A stretch of DNA of 64,000 bases from Roseiarcus sp036489975 (GCA_036489975.1 DASXES010000049.1:62001-126000), one strand, 5' to 3'. Positions 34,765 through 44,642 are shown, numbered from the stretch's first letter. Notes: generated by a model from the letters alone, not told the origin. A program made the numbers and translations.

Positions 34765-37134
34765 TCACGTCTTCGGCGCGGGCTTCGCCTCGGGCTCGAA
34801 TCTCGACGGAACGCCCGCCGGGGGGGCCGCGGGATAGGCGATTCGCAGGCCGGCCTCCCGCATCCGGCGCAAAACCTCGAAATTGATGTCGCTTCGCGTT
34901 CGCTCCGCCTGCTCGATGTCGTCGACGAAACAGATCAGATTGAACTTGAGCGACCAATCGCCGAACTCGGAGAACAGCACCGAAGGCGAAGGAATGGCGA
35001 GCACCTGGTCCTGCGCCTTGGCCGCGTCGATCATGAGACCGCGCACTTGATCGACATCGCTTTCGTAGGTGACGTTGACCGAAATGATAATTCGTCCGAC
35101 GCGATCGTTGTGGACCCAGTTCTTGACCACGCCGCTGACGAAGTTGGAGTTGGGAACGATCAGGCTGCCGCGGTCGAAGGTCTCGATCTCGGTCGCGCGA
35201 GCATTGATTGAGCGAACGACCCCCTGATCGGATCCCACAACGATCAAGTCCCCGACGCGGATGCTGCGCTCCCATAAAAGAATGAGGCCAGAGACGAAAT
35301 TGTTGGCGATTGTCTGCAGTCCAAAGCCGATACCGACCGACAAACCGCCGGCGATCAGCGCGAGTTTCTGAACATCGAGGCCGATTTGGGCCCCGGCCAG
35401 CAGCGCGGCGACGATGACACCGATATAGCCGACAATCGTCCGGACCGAGTTTCTGACGCCAGCATCGAGACGTGTCTGCGGCAAGAACCGCGAACCGAGC
35501 CAGTTCTGGATCAACCGGGTTAGAAAAATCGCGACGGCGAACACGATCGCGGCGCCAATCATCGACGACAACGACAGTGTGACGCCGCCGAGCGAGAAGC
35601 CGAAATAGGCCGAGCGCAGCGAGCCGAACATATCCTGCGACTGCACGCCCCAGGGCCTAAGCACCGCCGCGACCGCAACCACGAGCACAACCACCCGGGC
35701 GACGCCTTGCAGGACGACGGCGATCTGAGCGAGCGCGTTGCGGCGCAGCCCCGCCATCGCCATAAAGCGCGCGCCAATTGGCCCATCCGGCTTCAAGACG
35801 GCTTCGATCCCGTCCTGAGCGACGATATCGGCAATGAAGAGCCCACTGCCGAGAAGGCTGAGGTAAATCGCCTGATTGAGCAGGAAAGTGGCGAAGGCGA
35901 CGTAGCCGATCAGCGCGGCGACAAAAATCGCCAGGGCGGCCGTCCAGCCGAGCGTTCTTAACGGGGTCCAGACATCGCTCGGCAGGGATCCTTGCGCGCC
36001 GCTCCGCTGCGATCCGAGCCGGCGCATCGAATAGGAGATTGCGATTGCAGCCGCGAGCGCGCCCACGCCGCGCGCAGCGACCGCGATGTTGAACGAGGCG
36101 GCGGCGTCGGCCACAGGCTCGACCAATCGCTCGAGAGCCCAGATCGCCGCAAGCATCATCGCGAGGCGATAAAGAATTCCCGCCGCCCGGTCGCTGACCG
36201 GAACGAGCCTCCACGCCGCGCGCCCAGGCGCGAGCATGCCGCGGCCAAGCGCGTTGACGGCGATCAGCACACGCGCGGCCTCGAGCACGGCGTCGATGAC
36301 GCCCCGCACGCTCGGGTCGGTGAGGTTGAAGGTGTCGAGCGCGCCCGCCAGCACGCCGAGGCCGGCGAGCGGCAGCGCCGCGAACAGCACGAATATCCAC
36401 GCTGCGGCGAGCGCGCGGCGCAGCCGGCTCGGCGCGCCCGAGGCTCTCTCCCGGTAGACAAAGCGGCGCGCGAGCCAGCCGAGCGGCGCCGCGGCGAGCG
36501 CCAGCGCGATCACGATCGCGGCCATGCCGATCTTGGCAAGCAATGGCCGCTCGCCGATGGCGCCGAGCCAGTTGTCGGTGAGATTGCGGACCATCTCGGC
36601 GTCCACCGGAAGCTCGCGTTCGACGGCGGTCCACAGCTGCGGATTGAGGACGCTGGACGAGCGGGCGAACGTTCGTTGCGCAAACAATTGACGCCGCGCC
36701 GCGCTGATGCGCGTGCTGAGATCGTTGGCTTCCAGCAACATCGCCCGCGCGGCGCGCAGGTTTGCGTCGAGCCTGTCGTGCCTCTTCTTCTCGTTCTCGA
36801 GATCTTTCCCGGCGACGTCGGTCGTGGGCGCCGGCTGGCCGGATTTGGGCGTGAGCTCGTCGAGGCGCTTCACCGAGTCGGCGAGGCGCGGGGTCAGCGC
36901 AGCGATCGCGCCCTGCAACGCGAGAGCGAGCGCATCGCTCTGGGCGCGCAGGGCTTGCAAGCCCGCGTCGTCGACGTTTTTGTCCCGAAGCGCGGTTTCA
37001 GTCGCGGTCAGCGTCGCCCGTGTCTGGTCGAGGTCGAGCCGATGGGTCTCCTGCGCGCCAGCGCGCCCAAGCGCCGTCAGGAGCAGGGCGAGAACAATCC
37101 AGCGCAACAGGCGCAATACGGATAAAGGCTTCAT
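34765..37134 (-). CDS. Large mechanosensitive channel with DUF3772 domain
   Basis: A 789-residue inner-membrane MscS-superfamily channel. Order: signal sequence (MKPLSVLRLLRWIVLALLLT), periplasmic coiled-coil-like DUF3772 region to about 190, around 11 transmembrane helices, then the MscS pore/beta domain: QKLALIAGGLSVGIGFGLQT, ANNFVSGLILLWERSIRVGD and RSINARATEIETFDRGSLIV are the pore-helix and vestibule blocks. It relieves hypo-osmotic pressure. The tail (AAPPAGVPSRFEPEAKPAPK) is proline-rich. Stand-alone, convergent with the Ada-like gene. Confidence 0.93.
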   Translation of the reverse strand: MKPLSVLRLLRWIVLALLLTALGRAGAQETHRLDLDQTRATLTATETALRDKNVDDAGLQALRAQSDALALALQGAIAALTPRLADSVKRLDELTPKSGQPAPTTDVAGKDLENEKKRHDRLDANLRAARAMLLEANDLSTRISAARRQLFAQRTFARSSSVLNPQLWTAVERELPVDAEMVRNLTDNWLGAIGERPLLAKIGMAAIVIALALAAAPLGWLARRFVYRERASGAPSRLRRALAAAWIFVLFAALPLAGLGVLAGALDTFNLTDPSVRGVIDAVLEAARVLIAVNALGRGMLAPGRAAWRLVPVSDRAAGILYRLAMMLAAIWALERLVEPVADAAASFNIAVAARGVGALAAAIAISYSMRRLGSQRSGAQGSLPSDVWTPLRTLGWTAALAIFVAALIGYVAFATFLLNQAIYLSLLGSGLFIADIVAQDGIEAVLKPDGPIGARFMAMAGLRRNALAQIAVVLQGVARVVVLVVAVAAVLRPWGVQSQDMFGSLRSAYFGFSLGGVTLSLSSMIGAAIVFAVAIFLTRLIQNWLGSRFLPQTRLDAGVRNSVRTIVGYIGVIVAALLAGAQIGLDVQKLALIAGGLSVGIGFGLQTIANNFVSGLILLWERSIRVGDLIVVGSDQGVVRSINARATEIETFDRGSLIVPNSNFVSGVVKNWVHNDRVGRIIISVNVTYESDVDQVRGLMIDAAKAQDQVLAIPSPSVLFSEFGDWSLKFNLICFVDDIEQAERTRSDINFEVLRRMREAGLRIAYPAAPPAGVPSRFEPEAKPAPKT

Positions 37135-37236
37135 ACTAGGCTAGATGGCTCGGGGTTGATTCGGCGGTGCTCCCTCTGTCATCCGACCATGGCGGCCCTG
37201 CGGCGGCAACCGGGGCCGCGGCGCTGGAGAGCATTC

Positions 37237-37290
37237 ACCTTTGGGTAAGGTTAGGGGCTGCGCACCCCCTGCTCCTTTGTTAAAGGGGGC
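37237..37290 (+). promoter_or_regulatory. Structured leader before hisZ
   Basis: Three consecutive potential hairpins: ACCTT/AAGGT (37237-37251), GGGG/CCCC (37254-37268) and CCTTT/AAAGG (37274-37286). The C run of the second can instead pair with the G run of the third (37265-37269 with 37285-37289), so two exclusive folds are possible. The G run would act as a ribosome-binding site for a five-codon frame (37299-37316) whose TGA overlaps the hisZ GTG. Regulatory meaning is a guess. Confidence 0.35.
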
Positions 37291-37312
37291 AAAGACCCAT
37301 GAGGGCCGTCCC

Positions 37313-38500
37313 GTGATCCCAGCTGATTCCGCCTCGATCCTTCCCGATCCTGCAAGCCAAGCGCCGCAAAGCGGCGACGCTGCATATCAAGCGCCGCGCC
37401 CGGCCGGCGAGCGCGCGCTCGATTGCTTTCTCGCCGCCGGATTCGAGCGCATCGAGCCGCCGATCCTGCATGCCGCGGCGATCTTTCTCGACATGTCGGG
37501 CGAGGAAGTCCGCCGCCGACTGTTCATCACCGCCGACGCTGCCGGCGAGGAGCTGTGCCTGAGGCCCGAATATACGATCCCCGTCTGCCGCGCTTATCTG
37601 GCTTCGGACAAGGCCGGCAGAATCGCCGAATATTCCTATCTTGGCCCGGTTTTTCGCGCGCGCGCAGGCCAAGTCGGCGAGCAGACGCAGACTGGGCTTG
37701 AGAGTTTCGGGCGCCTCGACGCGGAAGCGGCCGACGCCGAGGTGTTCTCGCTCGCCATGGAGGCGGCAATGGCGGCCGGGGGCGGGGCCGTGCTCACGGC
37801 GCGTCTCGGCGACGCCGGCCTGTTCGACGCGGTGCTCGAATCGCTGAAAATTCCGGACCCCTGGCGGCGGCGCCTGCGCCGCGGCGTCGCCCGGGGCTTG
37901 AGTCTCGAGGCCATTTTCAGCCGCCCGAGCCAGAGCGCGCTCGCCCAGCCTGGCGTGCTTGCGGCGCTCGAGAGCGCCGATCACGCGGGCGCCAAGGCGC
38001 TGGTCGAGGATCTGCTCGCGATCGCCGGTATCGACGCCGTCGGCGGACGAACGCCAGGCGAGATCGCCGACCGCTTCCTGGAACAGGCTTCGCTCAGGTC
38101 CGGGCCGCCGATCGAGCCCGAGAAGCGGGCGGCGCTGGACGCTTTTCTGGCGATTTCCGGCGATCCCGATCAGGCGGCCATCGAGCTGCGGCGCCTGGCC
38201 CATTCCGCCGGCCTGACCTTGAGCGCGGCGCTGGAGGCGTTCGAGCGGCGTAACGGCTTCATCGCCGCCCGTGGCGTGGCGATCGAGACGACCCGGTTCA
38301 GCGCCGCCTTCGTGCGCGATTTCGACTATTACACCGGCTTCGTGTTCGAGGCCCGCGACGCCCAGGCTCCGGGGGCGAGAACCGCCCTCGCAGGCGGGCG
38401 CTACGACGGTCTTGCGCGGCGCCTCGGCGCGCCTCACGACATTCCCGCCGTCGGCGCGGCGATCAACCTCGATCGCCTGATGAACGGGGGAGAGCGCTGA
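37313..38500 (+). CDS. hisZ: ATP phosphoribosyltransferase regulatory subunit HisZ
   Basis: A 395-residue HisRS paralogue that activates HisG in the first step of histidine synthesis. HisRS-like motifs remain: LRPEYTIPVCRAYL (motif 2 region), YSYLGPVFRARAGQ, and YYTGFVFEARDA with AGGRYDGLARRLG. Start at GTG 37313, eight bases behind GAGGG; earlier frames translate the structured leader. The stop overlaps hisG by one base (TGATG), in line with complex formation. Confidence 0.93.
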   Translation: MIPADSASILPDPASQAPQSGDAAYQAPRPAGERALDCFLAAGFERIEPPILHAAAIFLDMSGEEVRRRLFITADAAGEELCLRPEYTIPVCRAYLASDKAGRIAEYSYLGPVFRARAGQVGEQTQTGLESFGRLDAEAADAEVFSLAMEAAMAAGGGAVLTARLGDAGLFDAVLESLKIPDPWRRRLRRGVARGLSLEAIFSRPSQSALAQPGVLAALESADHAGAKALVEDLLAIAGIDAVGGRTPGEIADRFLEQASLRSGPPIEPEKRAALDAFLAISGDPDQAAIELRRLAHSAGLTLSAALEAFERRNGFIAARGVAIETTRFSAAFVRDFDYYTGFVFEARDAQAPGARTALAGGRYDGLARRLGAPHDIPAVGAAINLDRLMNGGER

Positions 38501-39507
38501 TGGCCGGCGGAAACGGCGCGGAAGACCCGTTCGTTCTCGCCGTCCCGTCCAAGGGGCGGTTGCAGGAGGCCGCCCATGCGTTCTTCGCCCGCGCCGGGCT
38601 CGAACTCATCCAGGGGCGCGGCGCGCGCGACTATCGCGGCGCGATCGCCGGGTTGCCGGGCGTCGAGGTCGCCTATGTCTCATCCGCCGAGATCGTCGGC
38701 CAGCTTGCGGCCGGGGCGGCGCATTTGGGCGTCGCCGGCGAGGACTTGCTGCGCGAGAAGGCGCTGGACGTCGAGGCCCGGTTCGAGCTTTTGAGCCCCC
38801 TCGGCTTCGGCCACGCCAATGTCGTGGTCGCGGCGCCAAAGACCTGGATCGACGTGCGCACCATGGCCGATCTCGACGACGTCGCGCAGGCCTTTCGCGC
38901 CAAGCGCGGCGAGCGGATGCGGGTCGCGACAAAATATGTCAACCTGACCCGCCGCTTCTTCGCCGAGCATGGCGTCGCCGACTACCGTATCGTCGAGAGC
39001 CTGGGCGCGACCGAAGGCGCCCCGGCTTCGGGCGCGGCGGAGCTGATCGTCGACATCACGACGACCGGCGCGACGCTCGCCGCCAATGCGCTCAAACCCC
39101 TCGACGACGGAACGATCCTGCGCTCGCAGGCGAATCTCATCGCCTCGCTCGCCGCCCATTGGGGCGCGAACGCGAGGCAGGCGGCGCGCGACATCCTCGC
39201 CCGGATCGCGGCGAGCGAGGAGGCGCTGAAATCGCGCGAAGTCCGGGCGCGGCTGCCGGTTCCGGCCGGCTCGATCGTCGAAGCGGCCCGGGCGCGATTC
39301 GATGCGGTGTCGGCGATTGGCGAGGAGGCGGATCCGCACGGCCTCGTCGCGCTGCACTGCGCCCGCGACAAGGCGGCCGATCTCGCCGGCTGGCTTTTGA
39401 CCAAAGGCGCCGAACGGGTCAGCGTCGCCGCGCTCGAACAGACCTTCGCCGCCCGCAATGCGCTCTATGACGCGCTCGAGCGGCGGATCGGAGCGGCCGA
39501 GGCGTGA
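38500..39507 (+). CDS. hisG: ATP phosphoribosyltransferase HisG
   Basis: A 335-residue enzyme joining ATP to PRPP. Catalytic blocks FVLAVPSKGRLQEAAHAFFA, VATKYVNLTRRFFAEHGVAD and the PRPP loop ELIVDITTTGATLAANALK are visible. HisZ-dependent HisG proteins are usually short (about 210-230 residues); this one has an additional C-terminal 100 residues with little resemblance to the regulatory domain of the classical long form, a combination known in some Rhizobiales but worth noting. Encoded with hisZ as a two-gene operon. Confidence 0.94.
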   Translation: MAGGNGAEDPFVLAVPSKGRLQEAAHAFFARAGLELIQGRGARDYRGAIAGLPGVEVAYVSSAEIVGQLAAGAAHLGVAGEDLLREKALDVEARFELLSPLGFGHANVVVAAPKTWIDVRTMADLDDVAQAFRAKRGERMRVATKYVNLTRRFFAEHGVADYRIVESLGATEGAPASGAAELIVDITTTGATLAANALKPLDDGTILRSQANLIASLAAHWGANARQAARDILARIAASEEALKSREVRARLPVPAGSIVEAARARFDAVSAIGEEADPHGLVALHCARDKAADLAGWLLTKGAERVSVAALEQTFAARNALYDALERRIGAAEA

Positions 39508-39955
39508 GCGCCGCCGGAGCATGATCGGACAGCCGGTCCTCGAACGGGCGGGATTGCCGAGCCCCCTGCCCGGTTCGCCTTGTTCGCGAGCTCGCAGCAA
39601 ATACAAAAACGCTCGCAAAACCGTGAGGTTGCGAGGCATTTGGGTTCGTTCCGCCAAAACGTGATATTACACTTGTTATTTATGTAACAGAGACTGCGTT
39701 CCGCCAGGGCCGAGATCGCCGCGTCCCCGATCTTCGACCCGGCCTTCGCAACGGCGTCGCGATGCGAGCGCGGCGCGCGTTCATCCTGCGCCGCCATGAG
39801 CCGCGCTCGGCGAAGTGAGACCCGGCTCCTCCGCGCCTTGGGTAATTCTACCTATTGCGGAGCGATCCCCTTCATGCGCGGGTGTCGTCCTTGTCTCTAG
39901 GCTCACGAGAGAGGATCAGGGGTCGTGTCACGCGCCCCGGACGAGAACGGTGATC
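39508..39955. other. 448-base gap without a supported gene
   Basis: Between hisG and the large cyclase gene. Contains an AT-rich stretch (39655-39695) with a TGTTA/TAACA inverted repeat (39679-39694), which may be part of a promoter. Open frames crossing it have no recognisable domains. No terminator is evident after hisG. Confidence 0.5.
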
Positions 39956-42900
39956 ATGGATGTCCGCGGGTGGCTGTGCAGTCTCGGTCTTGGTCAATAC
40001 GACGAAAGGTTTCGCGCGAACAAGATCGATCTGGACGTGCTCGCTGATCTTACCGACGTCGACCTCCAGGAGCTCGGCGTCCCTCTTGGCGACCGCAGAC
40101 GACTGCTGAAAGCGATAACGGAGCTTCCAGCCCGCGAGCCGCCTGCGGCGCTTCGGACGCCGGCGCCTTTGAGCGCGGCGCGGCCGTTCTCGCGGCTCGA
40201 TTCCGCCGAACGGCGCCCGATCACTATCATGTTCTGCGACCTTGTCGGCTCGACTGAACTCGCAGCCGCTCTCGACGTCGAGGACTGGCGCAATCTCGTC
40301 AACAGCTATCTCGATGAGGCCTCAAGCGCGGTGACGGCGCTTGGCGGGCGGGTGCTCAAGCGGCTTGGCGACGGCCTGATGGCTGGCTTCGGCTATCCAC
40401 AGGCGCAGGAGAATGACGCCGAACGAGCCGTTCGGGCCGCCCTTGGGGTCCAGCAGGCGGTGGAGGCGGTGAACCGCCGAAACACGCCAATCGGCGCTCC
40501 CCGGCTTGCCGTTCGCATCGGCGTCGAAAGCGGCCAGGTGGTCGTCGACGCCGCCGGCGAGGTGTTCGGGGAGGCGCCCAATATCGCCGCCCGCGTTCAG
40601 GGCGCCGCCGAGCCTGGGACAGTGCTGGTCACATCGACCGTCCAGCGGCAGGTCGCCGGACTGTTCATCGTCGAGGACAGGGGCGCTCATGTGCTTAAAG
40701 GCGCCCCCGCGCCAGTGAAGCTCTATCGGATCGTGCGGGTCAGCGGCGGCCGGCGCCAACGAGGCGCCCGGATTCTCACGCCTTTTGTCGGTCGCGAAGA
40801 CGACCTCGCCGTCCTTGCGCGCAGCGCTGAGCGCGCTCTCGCGGGCGACGGGCAGTTTGTCCTAGTTGTCGGCGAGCCCGGCATCGGCAAGTCCCGGCTC
40901 ATCGAAGAGTTTCGCGGCCAATTGGCCGAAACGCCGCACTCATGGATCGAATGGAGCGCCTCGCAGCTCTTGCAGAACACGGTTCTGCATCCTGTCCGAG
41001 GCTGGGCGCGGGCCAGATTCGGCGGGCCCGAGGCGTCGGCCGAGCGGCGGCTGGCCGAACTCGAATCGCTTCTCGACGCCGTCAACCTCGACGCCGCGAC
41101 CCACGCTCCGCTGCTCGCGCCGATGGTGGACATTCCGCTTCCGCCCGAGCGCCTGCCCGGCCTGTCGCCCGAGGAGACCCGCCGCAGCCAGTCGGCGGCC
41201 ATGGTCAAATGGGCGATCGCGGGCGCCCGCAACCAGCCCCTTGTTCTCGTCTTTGAGGATCTGCAGTGGTTCGACCCGACCTCGATCGACCTTGTGCATG
41301 AGATCAGCGATCGGGGCGCGCAGGCGCCGATCCTCGTCCTTGGCGCGGCGCGGCCTGAATTCCGGCCGCCCTGGGGCCTCAAGCCGCACCATAAGGTCAT
41401 TTCGCTTAGCCCCCTCGACGAGGCGCAGGTTCAGCGGATGATCACCGAACTCGCGTTCCGCCACACGCTGCCGGCCCAGGTGACCAAGCGCCTCAGCGAT
41501 CGCGCGGGCGGGGTGCCGTTGTTCGTCGAGGAGGTGACGCGGCTCATACTCGAGCGCGGCGAACAGGGGGCGGCGCAGGCGATTCCGCCGACGCTCAGGC
41601 AGTCGCTGGCGGCGCGGCTCGACCGTCTGGGGCCGGCGCGCGAGGTCGCGCAGATCGGCGCGGTCCTGGGGCGGAGCTTCTCGTATCCGCTCCTGTGCGA
41701 GGTCGCGTGTCGCGCCGAGCCGGCGTACAGCGGGCTCGACGAAGCCTCGCTCAAATCCGCCCTGGACGGTCTCGTGGATGCGGACCTTCTCTTCGCCGAC
41801 GGAACCCCGCCAAAGGCCACCTATCGCTTCAAGCACGCCCTCATTCAGGACGCCGCCTACGACAGCCTCTTGCGCAGCCGCCGTCAGGCTTTCCACCGAC
41901 TCGCAGCGGCGTCGCTCATCGCCGCTCAATCGGAGCCGGAGGCGATCGCTCGTCATTTCACCGCCGGCGGCGCCAAGACGCTGGCGAGCGAATGGTGGGG
42001 CGCCGCGGGGGAGGAGGCTCTCCGCCGTTCGGCCTTCAAGGAGGCGATCGCCCATCTCGGCAAAGCGATCGCGCTCGCCGACGAAGCGGAGCGGGAAGCG
42101 CCTGAACACGAGCGCAGAGGCCCGGCTCTCGCCGAACGACGGCAGAAGCTGCACACCGACTTTGGTCACGCGGCGATGTGGCTGAAAGGCTTCGCCGCCG
42201 ACGAAATGAGCGCGGCTTACGCCCGCGCCAGCCAGTTCGCTGGACCGGCGGATGAAGCGCCGCGCTTTGTCGCCTATTACGGAGAGTGCCTCAAGAGCTT
42301 CATGCGCGGCGAGCATCGCCAGGCTTACGCGGCCGCTGAGGCGTTCCTTCGGGAGACGAAAGCCGAGGGGCGCGACATGGAGGCGGGCGTGGCTCGCCGC
42401 GTTCTCGGCTTTGTCTCGCTCCAGCTTGGCGATCTGCAGGCCGCGCGAAAAAGGCTTGAGCGCGCATTGAGCGACTATGTCCGTGAGCGAGACCGGGAAA
42501 CGCTGTTCCGGTTCGGCAACGACACCCAGGTGAGCGCGACCAACTTCCTCGCCTTGACGGAATGGCATCTGGGCGAATTCGAGCGCGTCCGCCTGCTCGT
42601 GGACGAATCGACCCGCCGCGCCAGGGAACTCGGCCATGCCGCAGCTCTGGGCAGCGCGCTCTTCTTCAGGACGGCCATCGAGAGCCGCCGGGGCGATGCT
42701 CTCGCGACGCGGATGGCGGTGGAATCGCTGCTTGTGCTGACAGAAGAGCACAACCTGAAGACCTACACCGACCTTGGCCGGGTATTTGCCCATTGGGCGC
42801 GCGGCAAGCTGTACGACCCTGAAGGCGGGGCGGTTGGGCTCAAGGCGGCGCTGGCGTCCTATCTCGCGCTCGGCAACAGGAGCGGCGGGCCCGGGTTCCA

Positions 42901-43291
42901 CGGTCTGCTCGCCGATCTTGAAGCCATGCGGCCGGACCTCGACAGCGCGCTTGGCGCCATCGACGCGGGACTGGCGCTGGCCGAGGAGACGGGAGAGCAC
43001 TACACCGACCCTCATCTTCATCGCCTGCGCGGCGATTTCCTGCTGATGCGGTCTCCCGCCGACTCGGTTCGCGCCGAGGAAGCTTTCCGGACCGCGATCG
43101 CAGTGGCCAAGGGGCAAGGCGCGCGCGGCTATGTGCTGCAGGCTTCATACGCGCTGGCCAGGCTCCACCACTCGACAGGCCGGCCCGATGCGGCCAGAGC
43201 GACGCTTGCGCCCGCGCTCGAAGGCTTTTCGCCGACGCCGGAACTGCCCGAAATCGCCGAGGCGCACGAACTCCTGCGGCGATTGTCCTGA
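39956..43291 (+). CDS. SAM domain-class III adenylate cyclase-AAA ATPase-TPR signalling protein
   Basis: An 1111-residue cytosolic signalling protein. 1-60: SAM domain (MDVRGWLCSLGLGQYDERFR). About 85-260: class III nucleotide cyclase with metal Asp95 (FCDLVGST) and Asp139 (RLGDG), Lys135 before it, and the NIAARVQGAA turn, so the site looks intact. About 275-560: AAA-type/STAND ATPase (Walker A GEPGIGKS 306-313; Walker B LVLVFEDLQWFD). 600 to the end: TPR-like helical repeats. This family is widespread in rhizobia, where signals are mostly unknown. ATG 39956 opens exactly on the SAM domain; upstream frame has no conserved content. Confidence 0.92.
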   Translation: MDVRGWLCSLGLGQYDERFRANKIDLDVLADLTDVDLQELGVPLGDRRRLLKAITELPAREPPAALRTPAPLSAARPFSRLDSAERRPITIMFCDLVGSTELAAALDVEDWRNLVNSYLDEASSAVTALGGRVLKRLGDGLMAGFGYPQAQENDAERAVRAALGVQQAVEAVNRRNTPIGAPRLAVRIGVESGQVVVDAAGEVFGEAPNIAARVQGAAEPGTVLVTSTVQRQVAGLFIVEDRGAHVLKGAPAPVKLYRIVRVSGGRRQRGARILTPFVGREDDLAVLARSAERALAGDGQFVLVVGEPGIGKSRLIEEFRGQLAETPHSWIEWSASQLLQNTVLHPVRGWARARFGGPEASAERRLAELESLLDAVNLDAATHAPLLAPMVDIPLPPERLPGLSPEETRRSQSAAMVKWAIAGARNQPLVLVFEDLQWFDPTSIDLVHEISDRGAQAPILVLGAARPEFRPPWGLKPHHKVISLSPLDEAQVQRMITELAFRHTLPAQVTKRLSDRAGGVPLFVEEVTRLILERGEQGAAQAIPPTLRQSLAARLDRLGPAREVAQIGAVLGRSFSYPLLCEVACRAEPAYSGLDEASLKSALDGLVDADLLFADGTPPKATYRFKHALIQDAAYDSLLRSRRQAFHRLAAASLIAAQSEPEAIARHFTAGGAKTLASEWWGAAGEEALRRSAFKEAIAHLGKAIALADEAEREAPEHERRGPALAERRQKLHTDFGHAAMWLKGFAADEMSAAYARASQFAGPADEAPRFVAYYGECLKSFMRGEHRQAYAAAEAFLRETKAEGRDMEAGVARRVLGFVSLQLGDLQAARKRLERALSDYVRERDRETLFRFGNDTQVSATNFLALTEWHLGEFERVRLLVDESTRRARELGHAAALGSALFFRTAIESRRGDALATRMAVESLLVLTEEHNLKTYTDLGRVFAHWARGKLYDPEGGAVGLKAALASYLALGNRSGGPGFHGLLADLEAMRPDLDSALGAIDAGLALAEETGEHYTDPHLHRLRGDFLLMRSPADSVRAEEAFRTAIAVAKGQGARGYVLQASYALARLHHSTGRPDAARATLAPALEGFSPTPELPEIAEAHELLRRLS

Positions 43292-43442
43292 ACGGAACGC
43301 CGGCGCTTTCGCTCGCGGGTCACGCGATCGTGAGCCGCGCGCGGCTGCATACGCCGTTTGAACTTCGGGTATGAGATAAGGGCGGTCCTGGTCGACTAGA
43401 GGCGATTCGCCGAACGGCGGCTTTCTTCGCCGCCAACATCGG

Positions 43443-44642
43443 TTGGCGCGCTTTGCCGCGACAACGAGGCGCCTCTTGACCCCGCACGCCGACCGCTCGT
43501 CTTTTTTTATCGCGCTTGTCGTCGTCGATGTGCTGGCCGGCCTCGCGGACGCCATGTCCGGCCCCTACATCGTGCTTTTTCTCGTCGATCAGGCGCGCTT
43601 GAGCCCGCTTTTGCTGAGCGTCATCCTGACCGCGAGGGCGCTGGCCGGAATCGCGTTCGCCACCGGACTGGGAGGCTGGGTCGACCGGAGAACGAGCGTC
43701 GCGCCGTTGCTCATGGCGCTCGCGGGGTCCGCAATCGGCTACGCGTCGCTCGGCTTCACCACCAATTTCGCGCTGCTGCTGATCATCGCGGCGCTTCCGG
43801 TCGCCATCGGGGGGGCCGCCTTTTCCCAGTCGGTCGCGCTCGTCAGGCGGCGCTTCGAGCATTCAAGCTTCCACACCGCCAGCCGCGCTCTCGGCGTCCT
43901 GCGCGCGAGCTGGTCGCTCGCATGGGCGATCGGACCCGCGCTCGGCGCTGTGGCGGTCGCGGCGTTCGGATTTCGTGGCGTGTTTTTCATGAGCGCCGGC
44001 GCCGCGCTCGTCGCGCTGGCGGCGCTCGCCCTGGTGCGGGCGAAGCCGGTCTTCGGCGAGGCAGGCCACGGGATTCAGCCGAAGCCGGCGAACGGAGGCC
44101 CGGCGATCGCGCTCGCCTTTACCGGGCTCGCGCTCTTCCACACCGCCATGTTCCTCGGGTCGATCCCGCTTGCGATCGTCATGACCACCTCGCTCGGCGG
44201 GGCGAACAGCGACGTCGGATGGGCCTACAGTCTGTGCGCCGCGCTCGAAATCGTGGTGATGGGCGCGATCATCTGGCGGCCGCTCAAGCGCGGCGAGCGG
44301 CCGGCGATCGTGATCGGCTTCGCGGTTTTCGTCGCCTATTTCATCGCGCTCGCGCTCGCGCGGTCGATCGCCGCGGTGCTGTGGGCCCAGACCCTGCGCG
44401 CGATCGGCATCGGGCTTGTGACCTATCTCGGGATCAGCTTTCTGCATTCGTTCATGCCGCACCGCGCCGGCGCCGCCGCGGCGCTTTTTTCCAACGCCGG
44501 CCAATTGGGTTCGGTGTTCGCCGCGCTCGGCGTCGGCCTGCTGGCGCAAGCATTCGGCTACCCGTCGGTGTTTGTCGTCTGCGCGATTCTCACCGCCGCG
44601 GGTCTCGTCACGGTTTGCCTCGCGCCCGCCGCCCCGGAATGA
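43443..44642 (+). CDS. MFS transporter
   Basis: A 399-residue, 12-helix major facilitator protein. The loop 2-3 motif appears as GLGGWVDRRTS, and helix 5 as SRALGVLRASWSLAWAIGPA, in the style of SetA/SetB-like sugar efflux proteins; substrate is not known. Start codon is a TTG at 43443, so the N terminus is uncertain by a few residues; the hydrophilic stretch MARFAATTRRLLTPHADRSS precedes the first helix. It follows the cyclase gene by 150 bases on the same strand. Confidence 0.85.
   Translation: MARFAATTRRLLTPHADRSSFFIALVVVDVLAGLADAMSGPYIVLFLVDQARLSPLLLSVILTARALAGIAFATGLGGWVDRRTSVAPLLMALAGSAIGYASLGFTTNFALLLIIAALPVAIGGAAFSQSVALVRRRFEHSSFHTASRALGVLRASWSLAWAIGPALGAVAVAAFGFRGVFFMSAGAALVALAALALVRAKPVFGEAGHGIQPKPANGGPAIALAFTGLALFHTAMFLGSIPLAIVMTTSLGGANSDVGWAYSLCAALEIVVMGAIIWRPLKRGERPAIVIGFAVFVAYFIALALARSIAAVLWAQTLRAIGIGLVTYLGISFLHSFMPHRAGAAAALFSNAGQLGSVFAALGVGLLAQAFGYPSVFVVCAILTAAGLVTVCLAPAAPE

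Noticed and set aside
39465..39797. 110-codon cysteine-containing minus-strand frame between hisG and the cyclase gene
   Set aside because: Overlaps the hisG end, no recognisable domain and low-complexity ends.
40940..43117. 725-codon open frame on the minus strand opposite the cyclase-ATPase gene
   Set aside because: It is the mirror of a high-GC coding sequence; the plus strand shows clear domain motifs and the minus translation is Arg/Gly-rich without any.
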